From Ceratodon purpureus (taxonomy: Eukaryota > Streptophyta > Bryopsida > Pseudoditrichales > Ditrichaceae), in assembly GCA_014871385.1 (NCBI GenBank), contig CM026424.1, forward strand, positions 21,824,771 to 21,888,770: a stretch of DNA of 64,000 bases, given 5' to 3'. The position numbers and the translations under genes are program-made. Under the pieces are notes generated by a model, which saw only the letters and a program-made list of their open reading frames with translations, did no database searches and was not told the DNA's origin. Shown one piece after another: positions 33,332 to 47,222 of the stretch; positions within the stretch are counted from its first letter, which is position 1; every line of letters starts with the position of its first letter.

Positions 33332-35771
33332 GTGCTCCATCCCATGACCTCCATTTTCCCATGAGACATTCCAAGAACCATGCAATTCAAATCAGTAAGT
33401 TGACCATAGGTAGTGTAAATCCTCAAAGCCTGATGAATTCTCCTCGAAATCTGTTGTGATTCATCGTGTTTCCGACCCGCATCATCAGAGCCTCTACATT
33501 GTTGGATGTGATGCGAAGTTTCATGTTTGTTTCCTCCATGCGTAAGGAGCTCCCGAGTTCATCCAATGTTGGAATCTGCCTATCATTTTGTTTCATCTAA
33601 GCAAAGTTTAAAAGCCGAGTTGGTAAGCGATTTGGAATCTTGTGAATCACGGCATTCGGTTCACAAAATATGGTGCGTGATTGGAAGAAATGATGAGAAG
33701 AGGAGGATTTGTAAGGTGAGGTATCAGAAAGAGTAGTAAGAAAATCACAGATCATGAATGCTTAATGCAATAGTGAGACAGGTGAGATGTAAGAGAAAAG
33801 GAGGAATGAGAGGATCACAGATCTGAAGTACTCGACAAAACACATAGCCTGTTGTGATACCATGAGGAAATACTCCGTGAGGTAATCTAACGTTTCAGAA
33901 ATTGTGAGATACACTGAAATTCACATTAATGCAGGGACAATATATACAGATTGAAGTTGCATACGATGAGCCACCATAAGGAATAGAGTAACCCTAGCAG
34001 ATGTTCACTGTAGCAGAAGCGTAACGACATCCAACAATTATTTCTCAAATGTAATCCATTTATGAAATTTAGGTGAGTTCATTGAGTAACCTGTCATGAA
34101 GAGCAATCCTCGTCATGAAGAATCTCGGATTCGGCATCCAAATTCGTAAGCAGTCGAGATCGCCTTGCTCTGCTCAGTCCAAGCTGTAAGCTTCCATCAA
34201 CAAAAGAGACATTGCTGGAACACAGGAAGTTTTCGCTAGCTGTATCGTCTCTGTTATAAATTTTGTTTACACGGCCTCAACCAACTCCAATATCATTCCT
34301 CCACTATTTAGTTGCTAATATTCGTTTCAACTCCAATAAAGACCTCTGCAGCAAAGTTTGAGAAACAGCAAGTCAGCTGAATTGCTATCGACGGCGCGAA
34401 ATGAGGTCGTTCGATTCAAGTGCAGAGACGTTAAAGAGGAAGCGGTGGTCATTACCAATGATTTAGCAACAAACCATCAGCTTGATGGAAACCAGAAGAT
34501 GGACCCAATTACAACTGGCATCCAGTTTTGACGATGGCAACAATGAAGACGAGCTTGCGCTTCACCTACAATATGAAGATCAGCAACAATCGATTTCACA
34601 TCGGATTCGTCTCCACTGCACTAGCAGCTTGCCGTTCTCCACCTTGAAATTCAAATTGAGTTCTCCATTTCAAAAGTACGTCGGCCCATCAATTGCGCTG
34701 CATAAGCTCAGACCGCCAAATAATGCCGACATATTTTGCCGTCCATGAACAACCGCAGTTTGTGGCGGAAAAAGAGTAAAATTAGAATAAAGAGTGGGAG
34801 CACGGCCGTGAATATTCTCGCTGGAACTCCGAGCCCACACTACTAACTAGTATAGTGAGGATTGTGCTGTCCGAGAGACCCTGCCTTTGCATCTATTTGT
34901 CGACAATGGCTAGATAAGGTGAACCTGAACTCGACAACAGATTCCTCATGATACCAGATAAGGTGAACCAGAATACATGCCCTCTAGGCTCTGCATCGGG
35001 TTCATGAATCTGTACAATGCTGATGTAGAAAAGAGTACATGAATGTGCTCGCCGGCCAAAGCTCAAGATTCTGCTACGTACAAGAGATCTGCCAGCTGGG
35101 GAATACCACCCCACGTCGATCTGGTTGCCAATTTTCTGATGCTGAATCGCACAACGAGGCAAGTGCGTGACAGCAAAGGAGCGAAATCGAAGTGCACAAT
35201 CAACATGCATGGATCAGTGGAAAAACGGAAAAATCCTGCTCAGTCTGAATCACCATGCACCGGTTCAAGAACAAATATGTAACCAATCAATCTCTGTTCA
35301 TGTCCAATGAAAGCAATGACAAAATATGCATCATCGTCGTCCTCGGAATCTAACTTGGTGCACTCCTCCTACAGCTATGACTCATCCTATCACAGCTGTC
35401 ACTAGCGGCATGCACTGGCCCGTTCGTTGTGTAGTGCTCTTGCCGCTAATCTTTTCTGTGCACCACCCTACCCTAGCTGTGTAATCACTATGATGAAAAG
35501 AATTACATACTAATATACATCGGTTTATCTTCCTAATACTTTACACCTTTCAAAATCACAGGATTATGTACAATTACACCCGGATTAATTAGCTGCGAGA
35601 CCCTTATTTCCTCGCCACCAGATCGCCTTCAAACTCGTACAACCGCAAATATAATGTACAATACATGCAGTGGTCTGCCCAACTTGGGTGTGAGCGCAAG
35701 ATTGAGGATCACCTTTTCCTTTGTGTACAGTTTGAGGGTGATCGTTCGCCTCTTGCACTCAACCATTGGCG
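33332..35771. other. Intergenic DNA downstream of the NAC gene, no gene seen
   Basis: Mixed-composition DNA with only short frames (60-105 codons), on both strands and without recognisable domains. About the last 300 bases are probably the NAC 3' UTR. Confidence 0.45.
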
Positions 35772-37492
35772 TCAGTAAGCCCACAGAATCTCTTGGCCGA
35801 GCTGGGAGGAGTCGACCGGCGCGGTGACGTCCTGGAGTCGGTACTTGAAGTTGAAGTTGATGTTCTCCGAAGACAAGCACGACAGTTCGGTTCCGCCAGT
35901 GGAGCTCTGCAGAGGCGAAGACGGGTCGTCGTCGCCTGGTTCGTCATTGTGGAAGAGGGAGCCGTAGTCGAAGACCTTGGGAATGCTCTGCGCTTCGTCT
36001 TCCCCCTCGCACAAGGATGACGGCTCGGCCTTGGGGCGCAAGCTCGCCAAGCGAAAACCCGCAGGGTCGCCTGATTTGAGCGCGGATTGCATGAGCCCTT
36101 GGTTGCTGAACCCTAGCCGCGACACGTTCATGCTATCGTACATGGGGTACGACTTCGATAGCAGGTTGTTTAGACCTCCAACTTGGTGCAGGATATTGTC
36201 CATTCCAGGCGGTTGCACAATCCACGACATGACGCCGTTGGTCATATCCTTGTTATGGTGGAGCTCCGTCTGAGAATCATGATTGAACTCATGGGCGCAG
36301 GTATAGCATGACATCTGGTCAGTGCCGGCGCATGTCTCGCAGTCGGTGCAAGTCCCGTCGTCGGTGACGGTCAGGTTGGGCGAATTGTCTGCCATGGGAG
36401 GCCTTGCATCCTCGAGCTGGTACCCCATGACCCCCTGGCGCACCCGGGAATCCGAAAACAGAAAACTCCGCTTCCCTCCTCCACTTTTCTGGAAGATCCG
36501 ACAGACCACCCACTCGTCCTGCACATAGTTGCACATCTCAGAATACGAAAAGGAAGTCCTAACATTTATATTCCAATATAAAACCCTAACCCCATCCAAG
36601 AAAAACGTTTGCCACATCTGAAATGCAGGTGAAGACTACGAATTGCGGCATTGAGAACTCTTGCACATGCAAAACTGCAAGCAATGCGTTGGTCAATGAT
36701 GGTAACAATCGTGGCATACCTTGTTGGCACGAGCCGGCAGAGAGTGGCCATCGCCCTCCAAGCGGTACTCATGCATGATCCAGTTGGTCTTCTCGCCCTT
36801 GGGAGCGCGGCCACGGTAGAAGACCAGCGTCTTCTTCATGCCCACCAGCTGAGCCTGCGGCCGGTGCGTCACCACATCTCGGTCCTTGCCCGTCGCCTTC
36901 CAGTAGCCTGCGTCCGTGGCTCGGTTCGTGCGCATGCCTGTCGGGTACTTCCGGTCGCGCAAGCTGAAGAAGTACCATTCTTTCTCCCCCATTTTGGCTT
37001 TCTCTGCATCAACCACGACATCATATCATTCGTAATGCCCATCAGTTCCGGATAATCAGGCACACAATGACAACCACTCTTGCATGTGAAACAACATCTT
37101 CCTTTAAAACAAGATTTTGGAATGAAATTGAAGACCACAATATCACGTGAACTAACACATAAGGACCACCAAAGCCAGCACTTCAACGAACTCCTGGAAC
37201 GAATTTCCAGCATACGAGACACTTACACGAAGAATATACAGTGATTTTGTAAATTGGAGAGAAGAGGGTCAAACTCACCAGGCAGGTCCCAAGGCTCGCA
37301 TTTGTTGAGATCCACTTCCGCAATGGCGTGGACGGCGAAGCTGCTGTCCAGCACCTTCTTGGTGAGGTAGTAGCTGACGAGCTCCTCGTCCGTTGGGTGG
37401 AACCGGAAGCCTGGAGGCAAGAATGGCTCCCCTTGCTGACCGCTCACATCCTTGCCACCTTGCGGCCCGGCCTGAAGACATGTTGTCGCCAT
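35772..37492 (-). CDS. NAC-domain transcription factor (NAM/CUC-NAC1 type), three exons
   Basis: Exons on the minus strand: 37492-37279, 37003-36720, 36518-35772. They total 1,245 bases, or 414 residues. Both introns have GT..AG borders, and the phases close (214 + 284 = 498; 747). The N-terminal NAC domain is complete: [52 protein letters not shown] and [26 protein letters not shown] and [24 protein letters not shown]. This domain binds DNA as a dimer; block D carries the nuclear-localisation basic residues. The C-terminal half is Ser/Asp-rich, typical of an activation region. It ends in EILWAY, like NAM/ORE1-type members. An unusual Cys cluster ([18 protein letters not shown]) lies just after the domain. 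I found no miR164-like target, but that is only a visual check. Confidence 0.92.
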
Positions 37493-39420
37493 GAATTCTC
37501 CTCTCGAGGGGTTGCGCACACACAAATTCAAGACTGCTCTAGCTCTGGTGCAGGACTTGGGCAGCTGGGCAGACCGGCGTTGTGGGACTGTTAGCTATGG
37601 TGCGGTGGTATGGTGCGGATCTTGGGCATGGAGGGGTCGTGGGAAAAACGTCGTCAAATCACGGACATGGAGAGCGGCCGTCGAATTGAGGCGTTTCCGG
37701 GGTTGGCGTGATGCTATAAGTGGAGGCGGCTGTGGCATCCGCGCACGGTAGGAGCCATGTCGTCTCTCGTGGTGCTCCGTTTGGCCGATCTTGCAACTTG
37801 GTGAGTGGACACAATCGTGTGAAGACTACACAGGCTCCCCGCAACTAGCAGCAGGACATAACGAACTGCGGTGATCGAATTCTCTCCTTCGACGATGCAG
37901 CTTCACGCTCGACTTCCCTCTTCAGTTTAAAAAAAGAATTTACGTTTCAGTATGAAGTATGAAATCCTGAATGGCGGGACATACCAAAGACAGAGACGAA
38001 AGACAGTACTATCACACGAAGAGAAGGACGTACAACAAGAAGATTGACAAACGAAAGGCTAAGCGAACAACAGAAGAACACTTGAAGGACCCCCGGGGCG
38101 GCGTGTTACGTCCAGGCTGGAAGTACGAATAGCGAGCGAATCAATGCTCGAAAAAGACTCGGGTAGCATGAAAGATGCCGCGGCGGCAAACTCGCGATCG
38201 AATTCTCAGCAAACTACGGACCACCCGCAACTAAAAACAGCCCTCCTCAACCCAAATTAAAACAAAACGACAGCAGCAGCCCACTGCAACTGAGATGCCC
38301 ACCCCCTCTCTGCAGTAATAATATGCAGTCGAGTCGAATTCACCCCCAAGCCAAAACCACTGCTCAGCAGCACCACCACCACCACACTATGCACGTCCCA
38401 CACTCTCACCACAATCAACCCCAACCGAACACACACGCACACAGACCCACACACACACACACACCCAGCAGCCCCCACCGAATCAAAACACCCAACCACA
38501 CCGTCACAGCAGAATTCAACTCAACACCCCGTCACAACAAACCAGTCACTCCTTCCACTCACACATCCACGTGACCCGAACCACCACACCACCACACCGC
38601 CAGTGACGTGACTAGTAACCTGGACTCGCGAACAACTGAACTCGCGGACTGGACTCTCGAACTGGACTCGCGCACTGAACTGGAGCACCCTTGCAGCGAG
38701 CGAGCAGGCAGCATGCAGCACTCAGCACTTACATGACATGGATGAGATTGGAGACGAAACGAATTAACGTAAGAAGGACCTAGCAGGCAGCAGGAGCGAT
38801 GCGATGGAGCAGAGGAGCAGGAGATGAAGAGATGGAGATGGAGAGGATGGCAAAAGGGGGGAGGGATCAGTGGAGCGCAGGCACTTGAAGAAGGCAGAGG
38901 AGGGAGGCCGTCTTGGGAAGGGGTGCCGAGGCCGCTATACTAGTAACTAGACACACTCTAGAGAGAGAGAGGGGGGAGAGAGAAGAGAGAGGTGAGGGTG
39001 GGGCCGGGCTAGGGCAGGGCGGAGGGGAAATTAGTTTGTTTGGGCGTTTAAGGGGGTGGGGCCGGGGCTCGGCTTTTGCGGGCGCGGGCAGCGGGGGGTG
39101 GGGCAGGCCCCCTGGCGGGCGGGGCCCCCTTGGTGGGGGGGGGGGCCAGTGGGCAGGGTCCAGACCTTTATTGCGGCGTGGATCCCAGACTGGGGACAAG
39201 GGCGGAGGAGGCCACCTCATGGATCACACGGCGGGAGGGAGGGAGGGAGGAGGGAGGAGGGAGGAGGGAGGCCATGCGGTAATTTTTATCTGGAGGTGGA
39301 GCATCTTGCCTTGGCCCCGGGAGGCGAATGAATGGCTCTGGCCAAATTGTGCTAATTTTTGTGCCCAAGTTTGGAAATATTTCTGGACTCTGGACCATTT
39401 TGTTTCCGAAGTTTTTGTCA
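37493..39420 (-). promoter_or_regulatory. NAC upstream region with simple-sequence tracts
   Basis: It lies 5' of the NAC gene and holds no coding region I accept. A (CA)n-rich tract is at about 38427-38465 and a (GA)n tract at 38959-38992, read as (TC)n on the gene's strand. A GGGGCC-rich stretch with a run of 13 G lies near 39040-39150, and (GGGA/GGA)n at 39232-39271. GA/TC tracts close to plant transcription starts and G-rich DNA with quadruplex potential are common in regulatory regions of developmental genes; their role here is unproven. A long 5' UTR is possible. Confidence 0.45.
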
Positions 39421-41842
39421 CATAAATTAAAGTTCTTGTCACCATTTTTCCATGGATATACTTGGGTGAATGGAAAATCGTAATAAGGAAGGGAGTGTTG
39501 GGTGATTTGAGTACTTCATCCGGTCCACCCTTCTCTTTTGTTATTGTGAGTTAGGTCATCTTTAGCTCTAATGCTGTAGATAATGTGAATTTGTGCATCA
39601 AAGTCAAAGTGTGGTGCGGAGGTTTGGATTGAGGTACACCATCTAATTTATGCTATGTTCTTGGTGAATCTTCTTCTCTTAGAGTGATGATATATTCCAT
39701 TTTATAGATCTAGTTGTATTGTTGCTTCAATTTACTGTTATTACTAAAAAGAAATAATTCAAAATTTGATTAGTTCCAATTTTTTATGTAAATTGTTTGG
39801 TGTTGTATGACGGGGATATCATATGAGAATTATTACACAAAAAGTATAATTATTATAGTCTTTTGTTATTTTAATACCGTAGACCTAGTGAAAGGATAAA
39901 AAGTACAAATTTGGTTGTGAATTTACAAACAAAAAGAGAATTTCACTATTCTATGTCTACAAAGCAGCTACAAATGTCAAAGTGTCTTCAATGATGTATT
40001 AAAATAACTACTTTGAAACCATCAAACCATATTACTCCTAGATATATGTGTGGATGAGTCCACATATAGTTTCAAAATTATTATGTTATAAATGACCATG
40101 TACGTAATACCATTTATAAATTGTTGTAAAGAACCTTGTTGGACCAATAGATTTGTAATTCTAAGACTTGGTATTGAACATGAATTTGTTTAAACAATAC
40201 TCACATAATATAGAAGAAGATGTTTGGAATGGATAACATTTATCACCATGTTCACTAAGGTGTTTTTACTACTCAAAAAGAGATGAGTGGGTGAAGATTA
40301 TCAATACATAAAAATTGATACTTTTCATTTTTTGCTATTCATATTACATTTGATTGGTATATTTGATTACATATTACCCTAACTTTTACTTTTAATGTAA
40401 TTCAAAACACTGTACCTGTACGTCCCTAGGAGGTAGTTAGATGTGTTTTAAAAGGAAAAAAATTCCATACATTGAACTTGTGTACAGCTTTGTGTACTTG
40501 ATCTTTACCAATTTTTGGGGGAAGAATTCAGTAAGTTAGATAATCAAAGGGCTCTTTCCTTGTAGCAGTAACATGGCAAAGCCTAAAGAACAGTATGATG
40601 TGCATTTACAAGTTTTGCGAAGTGTTGGTGAAGGGAACAGTAGATCATCCAGGAAACTTGGCCATCAATTACCTCATGGTGTGCGCAAGAGGGACACGGG
40701 AAAGTCCGAAACACATCATGACACTGCATAGGATGTAAGATATACATCACTACTGTACCATAATTCAGTAAGTTCAGTCTGGCGGAAATTCAGAATGATG
40801 ATGCCTGCAAACATGAGTTTAGTTGCCACAGGGAAGAGGCCCATTTGTCATTGAAGACGAGCAGCCCTTACATACCAACCTGTCCATCATGGGAACTGAA
40901 GTCTTTTACATTCAAGCCATGGGAATGAAGAGATTAGTAAGTTTGTTTAGGAAGAGGATGAGAATTTGCCAGTGAGGACTGAGGAGAGCTTGCATTTCAA
41001 ACTCATACGTAACTCACAAGTCACAAAAATACTCACTATCAACCAAAATCACCAAAAGATCCCCAGCTAAGCTGAGGAGAGAACAAAATCTTCTCCCAAA
41101 TCTCTTTAGAGTTAATAGCACTTTGCGAGTGAGTAACTTAATAGTACACCATCAATCACATGGGTCATGCTTTGTGTTAGGCTGTATTAAGTTCCTAGTT
41201 TGCAAAGTCAGAGAGATCATAGAGTAGGAGAAAAATGGAGTCAAAGAGACTTCTTCCGCAAAAGCTTCTTTGCTCTTTACATCAAATTGTACTACAGCCT
41301 ACCAGCACAAAAGCCTCTTGTTAACTTAGGTTTAAACCCAGGGTTCCCCTATATAAGCCTTTGTAGGCGGGTGCTAACCACCAGTTATTCCCCTCACCCC
41401 TCCTATTGCTGCAACGCTATCCTGCCGCTCCCTGTTGTTCCCAACCGAAGCTGTACTTCTCACCGCACTTAAACAAAGTACATGGAAATCTAAGTGTGAA
41501 ATTGGAGTTCTAGGGTGAACAGTAATGTAGAGTAAAAATAACACAATTATTGTAGTACCATAGCAAGTTTTCCCAAAAATAATTCTAAAGATAAAAATAC
41601 ATAAAATTATGAAGACTAAAAACCAAAAATAGAATATTTAAATTTTGCAATATTTTGTTGTTTTAAGCTATTTAAAGTCATATTTATTGATTATTTGTTA
41701 AAAATTGAAGATTGATAAGCATACTTAATGTTTTCAAAAAAAATTAAACAAATACTTTTTTATTGCGAGTAGCAAACCTGCTGTGGTGTTAAGGTATTTA
41801 ATCAAATTAAAATCCATAACGACCACATTTGAATCCACTTTA
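39421..41842. other. AT-rich intergenic DNA, no gene seen
   Basis: No open frame of interest. A TATATAA box at about 41349-41355, followed by a GC-richer stretch with no frame, may be the promoter remnant of a small retroelement. Confidence 0.4.
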
Positions 41843-41846
41843 TTGA

Positions 41847-43592
41847 CCTCTAAAGTAGAGAGGCTTCAAAACTCCCAAAATCCCTCAAAATTGGCCTTTC
41901 TCAATACAATGTGCAATTTTTTAACCCCTGAGGTTGCTTGACTATGTTTCACTAAAAAAACGCTTCAAAACTACCATTTTTAATGTAAAAAGCATGAATG
42001 ACTAAAAAAACATTATTTTCTAATTATAACCGTAAGATCCTCTAAAAGATTGTTGTTGTAGATAGCGCAAAAAAAAATCATCATAATCGACCGTAGAGAT
42101 TAGAAGATTATAGCAATTGAATTTTGAAAACAAACTTTTTTGACACAGTTTTTAACTAGGTCGACACACTCCAACTTTTTTTTTCTTTGGTATTTTGCAT
42201 AATCGATTTTGGGGGTTTTGGTGCATGACAAAGAAGACTACGTTAGCTAATTGTATAAAAAAATATCAAATACAAAAGACAAGTGTAGCATGTTGAAAAC
42301 AATATCTTTAGTAAGTTAAATACAAAAACGTGCTAATAAATATTTCTTTCCTAGAAATTCCATTATGTTATAAAGTCCCAATCCAAATGGTCAAAGTAAA
42401 GATTGATGTCCATTCTTTAAGCGGAAAAAAAGAAAAAACCTAAAAAAACAAATTTTGTAATTTTTATGAAGGAAAGAAGAAGTTTTTTTAGTACACTGCC
42501 TGAGACGGTGAGAAAACTTTGATATTTTGTGGAGTGAACATTTTGTATTGAAATAAGTTATGTTTTGAGAAATCTCAAAGATGGAAATATTAAGTATTTA
42601 TAGCAAAAAAATTAGAGGTAACATATATATTTAGTATGGCTGACAGAATTGTCCGCCGAGCAGATATTTCCACTTTAGGTACCATAACTATTTTCTGAAA
42701 TGTCTAATTGAAAAAAAAATAGACTCCCTCAAAGTCCTTGTTACGGTCGGCATTCACAAAAAGTTTCCAAAAATCACGACTTAAATTGAAGTCACAAGTA
42801 CATGACCAAATTCTAAAAAAGCCCAAATGTGGATGATTGTCATTTAGAGGTTAAGTTTTGATGTATTTAGGGGATGTAACCATAGGATCTAGTACCTTAC
42901 TTCTATATGTACATTTATCCCAAACCTTAGATTCAAACTCCTTATCGTTTGTACATAATGTTGAAAATTAGAAAAAAAGTTTATTTTCCTTCGCAAAATG
43001 GGATTTGAAGTGTTTTGTGAAGCAAAAAAATCAATTTCAAAAGTAAGTTTGAGTTGAGGCTCTTCAAATTCTTGTTCCTAGGTGGGTTAGGAATATGTCC
43101 ATGGAATTTTACCCTCGTACGGCTTATAAAACCTAAAGAAATGCTTGAATTTTCACATGGAGGTATGCTGAAAGTCATGTACAAAGGCCGGTCTTTGATA
43201 GTTAAAAAGGAAAATAAAGAAATATTGGATTAAAGATCCGAGCGGTGAGATCATGCCTTAAAAGTTTACTTAAATGTTCAAAACAACAAAACCTTAATTT
43301 TTGGTGAATTTTGAAGCTTCTCTAAACTAATTAATTTTGGGCAGATTTTGAGGATAAACTAGCATATACTGTAGTTTTGGGAAGATTTCATCATGCCCTA
43401 ATAGTGTTTTCAAACTTTGACTGCGAATATCTCCTAAAGTACAAGGAATTTTGAAGCTTGAATGGTCTTATTGGAAAGGTATGAAAAAATCCAACGATCT
43501 CCAAAAAATAAACTTCATACAACCTACACTTAGTAAGTGAGAGCCTGACTAGAGTCGATTTGACCCTGGTAGAGGTCATTTTGACTTAGGGG
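41847..43592. mobile_element. TTAA element family B, copy 1, split by a family C element
   Basis: Flanked by TTGA (worn TTAA) at 41843 and TTAA at 43593. The start CCTCTAAAG is a worn form of CCCCTAAAG; the end is TGACTTAGGGG. Sequence at 41858-41920 and 42855-43592 matches copy 2 (58342-59178) piece by piece. The interruption is exactly the family C element with its TTAA copies. No coding capacity. Confidence 0.75.
41925..42850. mobile_element. TTAA element family C, copy 1, nested in family B
   Basis: 926 bp between TTAA at 41921-41924 and 42851-42854. Starts CCCCTGAGGTTGC and ends CATTTAGAGG (one change from TTTAGGGG). Internally similar to 48172-49074, including ACCGTAAGATCC about 100 bp from the left end. 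No coding capacity. Confidence 0.78.
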
Positions 43593-43596
43593 TTAA

Positions 43597-46500
43597 ATAG
43601 CAAGAATCTTTCAAATCCCAAGATATTCCCTCTTTTGCATGTTTATAAGTCATTTTTCCACCTAAATTATGCTTTCTAAATTTCTTGATTGGTTGTAAAA
43701 AGACAACACTCAACGTCAATGGTACTTATCACCAAAGAAGTTGTCTTCCTCAACTTGATTTTACGGACCTTAAGTCATTGCTTTTAACACTTGTGAAGTT
43801 TATATTTAAAGATGGAATTTAAAGGTAAAATAAAAAATAACTTGGCCTTTGAAACTCGTATGCTTCAAAAAAGACAAAGCAATCTTGGATTCTCGTGTAA
43901 TCAAGTTGAATCTTATGTCAATCATTACGTCAAATAATCAAATTCATGTATTTGTAGACATTTTATCAAAATTATTTGAAATATGATTGTTGCAACTGGT
44001 ATATAGATTGTCTGCTCAAAGACACATGATCAAGCTAGTCCTTCAAGATGTTGCTTGCAAAATCGTATGAACTTTCAAATTCTCTACATGATATTGATTT
44101 TATTTTACAAAATCAATCCATGATTAAAAGTAGAGCTTCGTGGAGTGGCAAATGTGAGTTGTGCAAACAATGAACTTTTGAGATTTTAGAAGGTGGAAAA
44201 GTCAAAATTGTGCCTTCAAATCCAAAACTAAATTCTTATAACTATCCTATACTTGTATTATATACAAATACCCTAGATTTGATTTTGCAATGTCATTGTA
44301 CTGATATAATTTATTGTCTTGTCTATCTTAATCTATAAGGGTAAACAACAAAATATACGGAAACTACGGCCAAGTTAATACACAAACTAGTTTGTAAAAG
44401 GTACAACAAAGAAGACTGAGCCTATAAAGAAAAGCGATAAGAATCTATATGGTTTATTTGTTGTATGGTTTAATCATTAGATAGTAGGTTTGTTCATAAA
44501 TAATTCTACGATGCAACTTGCAAGAAAAAACAAAAAAAATCCAAAAATTTAAAGACAAAAAAACAAAAATATGATTTATAAATTATTTTTAGTGATAATT
44601 GTCTACTTTAGAGCTATATAAAGATATTTTTTGTGATTTATAGAAAACAAAATTATCCAAAAAATATTTTTTAAGAAAAAATTCTTTTATATATACATTC
44701 ATTTTGAAGTGGTCATACAAACCATCCTATTATGGTATAGCATTTTGCATAGAATATTATTATATAGCAACTAAGTCATAAATTGCTTGGATACTTGGAA
44801 ACATCTATTGTGCGTTGAAATAGAAAAGAACGAAGATCTCAGTTTTTTTTAATCAAGAGAAAAGTGAACCAAATTTAAAAAACTTAGATTGAATCAAGAG
44901 ATTTGTTCCTACTCAAATTCAACTCCTTTCTTTTTACCTTGGCATCTCTTTTTATGGATGATAACTTCTTTTATTAATTTCTATATTTCATTGAAACTTG
45001 CTATGTATATATGATTATCCAATAGTGTACACTGAAAAGAAAATTATTTTAGATCTTGAAGGATAAAAAAAAAGCAACAAAAGAATGTGAAAGTGATTTG
45101 TTCAAAGATTATGTAAGTATATAATGGAAGGTATTGGAAGTTGATTTCTACCAACTATAAAATGTTTAAATAAAAAAAACCTGTAAATGCAATAAATGTT
45201 CATGAATTTCTCCGTATTATAAAATTGAACTTTGTTTTTTTATCTACTTTTATTCTAAATATGAATTTCTAAATTAATGTGTGGCTCATAGCTATTATGT
45301 ATATATATATATATATAAATTTATCTCCTAAAGCTTTTTGAAACCGCATTGTCACTTCTAGACATTATATTTTAAGCTCTTAGATTTTTTTAATTTTATG
45401 ATATTTTTATTATATATAATTCTTAGTTGTAGTTTTCTAAATGAATAATTTTCAAAGTATTTGAAGTTAAGACGCAGAAGTTGTGGATTTGAGAATAATT
45501 TTATCTAAATCTGGGCAATCAATTACCAATCACAATCTCCTATTTTTTGCCCAAGTTGCTTGTCATTCACAAGGGCAAAAGGTAACAAGACTAGATTTCA
45601 AAGGATAGGCACTTGCAACATAACCAACCCAATGTTTTTTCATCCATACACATTGTTGATAGTTTTCATCATATAGACTTTTTCATCTAAATAACGGTTT
45701 TCATTGAGAGGAATTGTATTCATCCTCCAATGTTTTTTCCAAGTGACAATTATCATCTATGTGTCAATTTTCATCCACATAACTATATATCATGCCGTTA
45801 GTTTTTATCCGGCTTTAACACATATCATTTTGTTTTTGTTACGCGGTATCCACATGACCTACAATTCTAGAGCATTTTGTTTTTGTTACGCGGTATCCAC
45901 ATGACCTACAATTCTAGAGCATTGTCTTTTGAAACTACAGAAAATATTTTTACACCCTCAAGAGGAATGTGCAAAAACATTGACACCTCTTAGAATGAAA
46001 TTTTTATATGACACAACAAATTTTGTTTTCTATTTTTGACAATATCAAAGAAGATTATGATAGTTATTTACATAAATGAAACTATAGTTATTAGAGGGAT
46101 CTCCCATCAATACTCAAATTTGCTGCTTAGCTGGACAAAACTACTTCATGCACTCAAACATTTTCTCCCCATGTCTAGTGGTCACAAAAAATTATGCCCC
46201 CACCAAGCTCTTACATTCTTGCACCTCCAAAATAAACAGTTTTTAAATTAACAATTAAAAACATCATCATGGACAATTGTGCTTTTGGGGCTAATTTTCT
46301 GATTTAGTGTACCGTATTAATGTGAATCTGAGATAACACAATGGTAAGTTTTTAGCACAAAGGCAAATCTTTCAAAAGGATCTAGGTAACGCCTGCTTAC
46401 ATCTTGATCTCGCATTTTTTTTGGCATTTTTCTTGGTACTCAACTGCCTTCAACATGGCTGGCCATTATCATCAAAGAAGGATTAATCTCTAAGACATTC

Positions 46501-46772
46501 TTATGTGATTGAATTGCGTAACAGAATTGGTTCAGGTGGGGTCACATTCACTTTGGACGTTCCTTTTGCCACACATACAGAGAATACACTTGGCATCACA
46601 GGGTCTGCAACTTCTACTTCTCACGTTCAATAAAGAAGAATAACATATCACTTATGTGGGTCCTTGTAACAAACTCCAAATACAATTCAATGTTGTTGGT
46701 GAATTGTCATCAGTTGCGTCTCATTCCATTCTAACAAGTTCTAAGATGTTATTTAATTCTGCCAGTACAAAG
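43597..46772. other. AT-rich intergenic DNA, no gene seen
   Basis: No gene. Contains a (TA) run at 45300-45317 and the tandem duplication at 45826-45919. Confidence 0.5.
45826..45919. repeat. Exact tandem duplication of 47 bp
   Basis: Two identical copies (45826-45872, 45873-45919) starting CATTTTGTTTTTGTTACGCG. The lack of any difference suggests a recent slippage or repair event. Confidence 0.9.
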
Positions 46773-46776
46773 TTAA

Positions 46777-47126
46777 CCCTTAAACGACATTTTGGATCAT
46801 GGATGGGCAGCCCGGAAGGAATCTAATTTTTTTTCCCCCCAAAGACGGCTTTGCAGTGCACTGTAGCATCGCACTGTATCACTGTAGCATTGCAGCACTA
46901 CTGAACTTAAGCTGCCCCAACCTCAAAACATGTTCAATTTGATAACTTTGATTGCTTACCAACGATTCTACAATCTCTCAAATGAGGAGAAAATTTGGAA
47001 TCTAGATCTCTTTTTCAATAGCTTTCCAACGCAACAAGTCTCGCTTGATTTGGTGGAGAAATGAAACTTTTGTCTCCAATTATTCCTTTAAACCCAGCCC
47101 CTTGGGTTGGGTGTGACGTTTAAGGG
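46777..47126. mobile_element. TTAA element family D (350 bp)
   Basis: Flanked by TTAA (46773-46776, 47127-47130). Inverted ends CCCTTAAACGACA / TGACGTTTAAGGG. A GC-richer middle contains three CACTGTA words (CACTGTAGCA twice in variant form). Non-coding; the shortest of the set. Confidence 0.72.
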
Positions 47127-47222
47127 TTAAACATCTTAATAATCAATCTTTCTACGTACCATACAAGTATCTTGTAAGATCCTTTTAATTTGTTAATGTA
47201 ATGGATTCCAATTCTAATTTAA

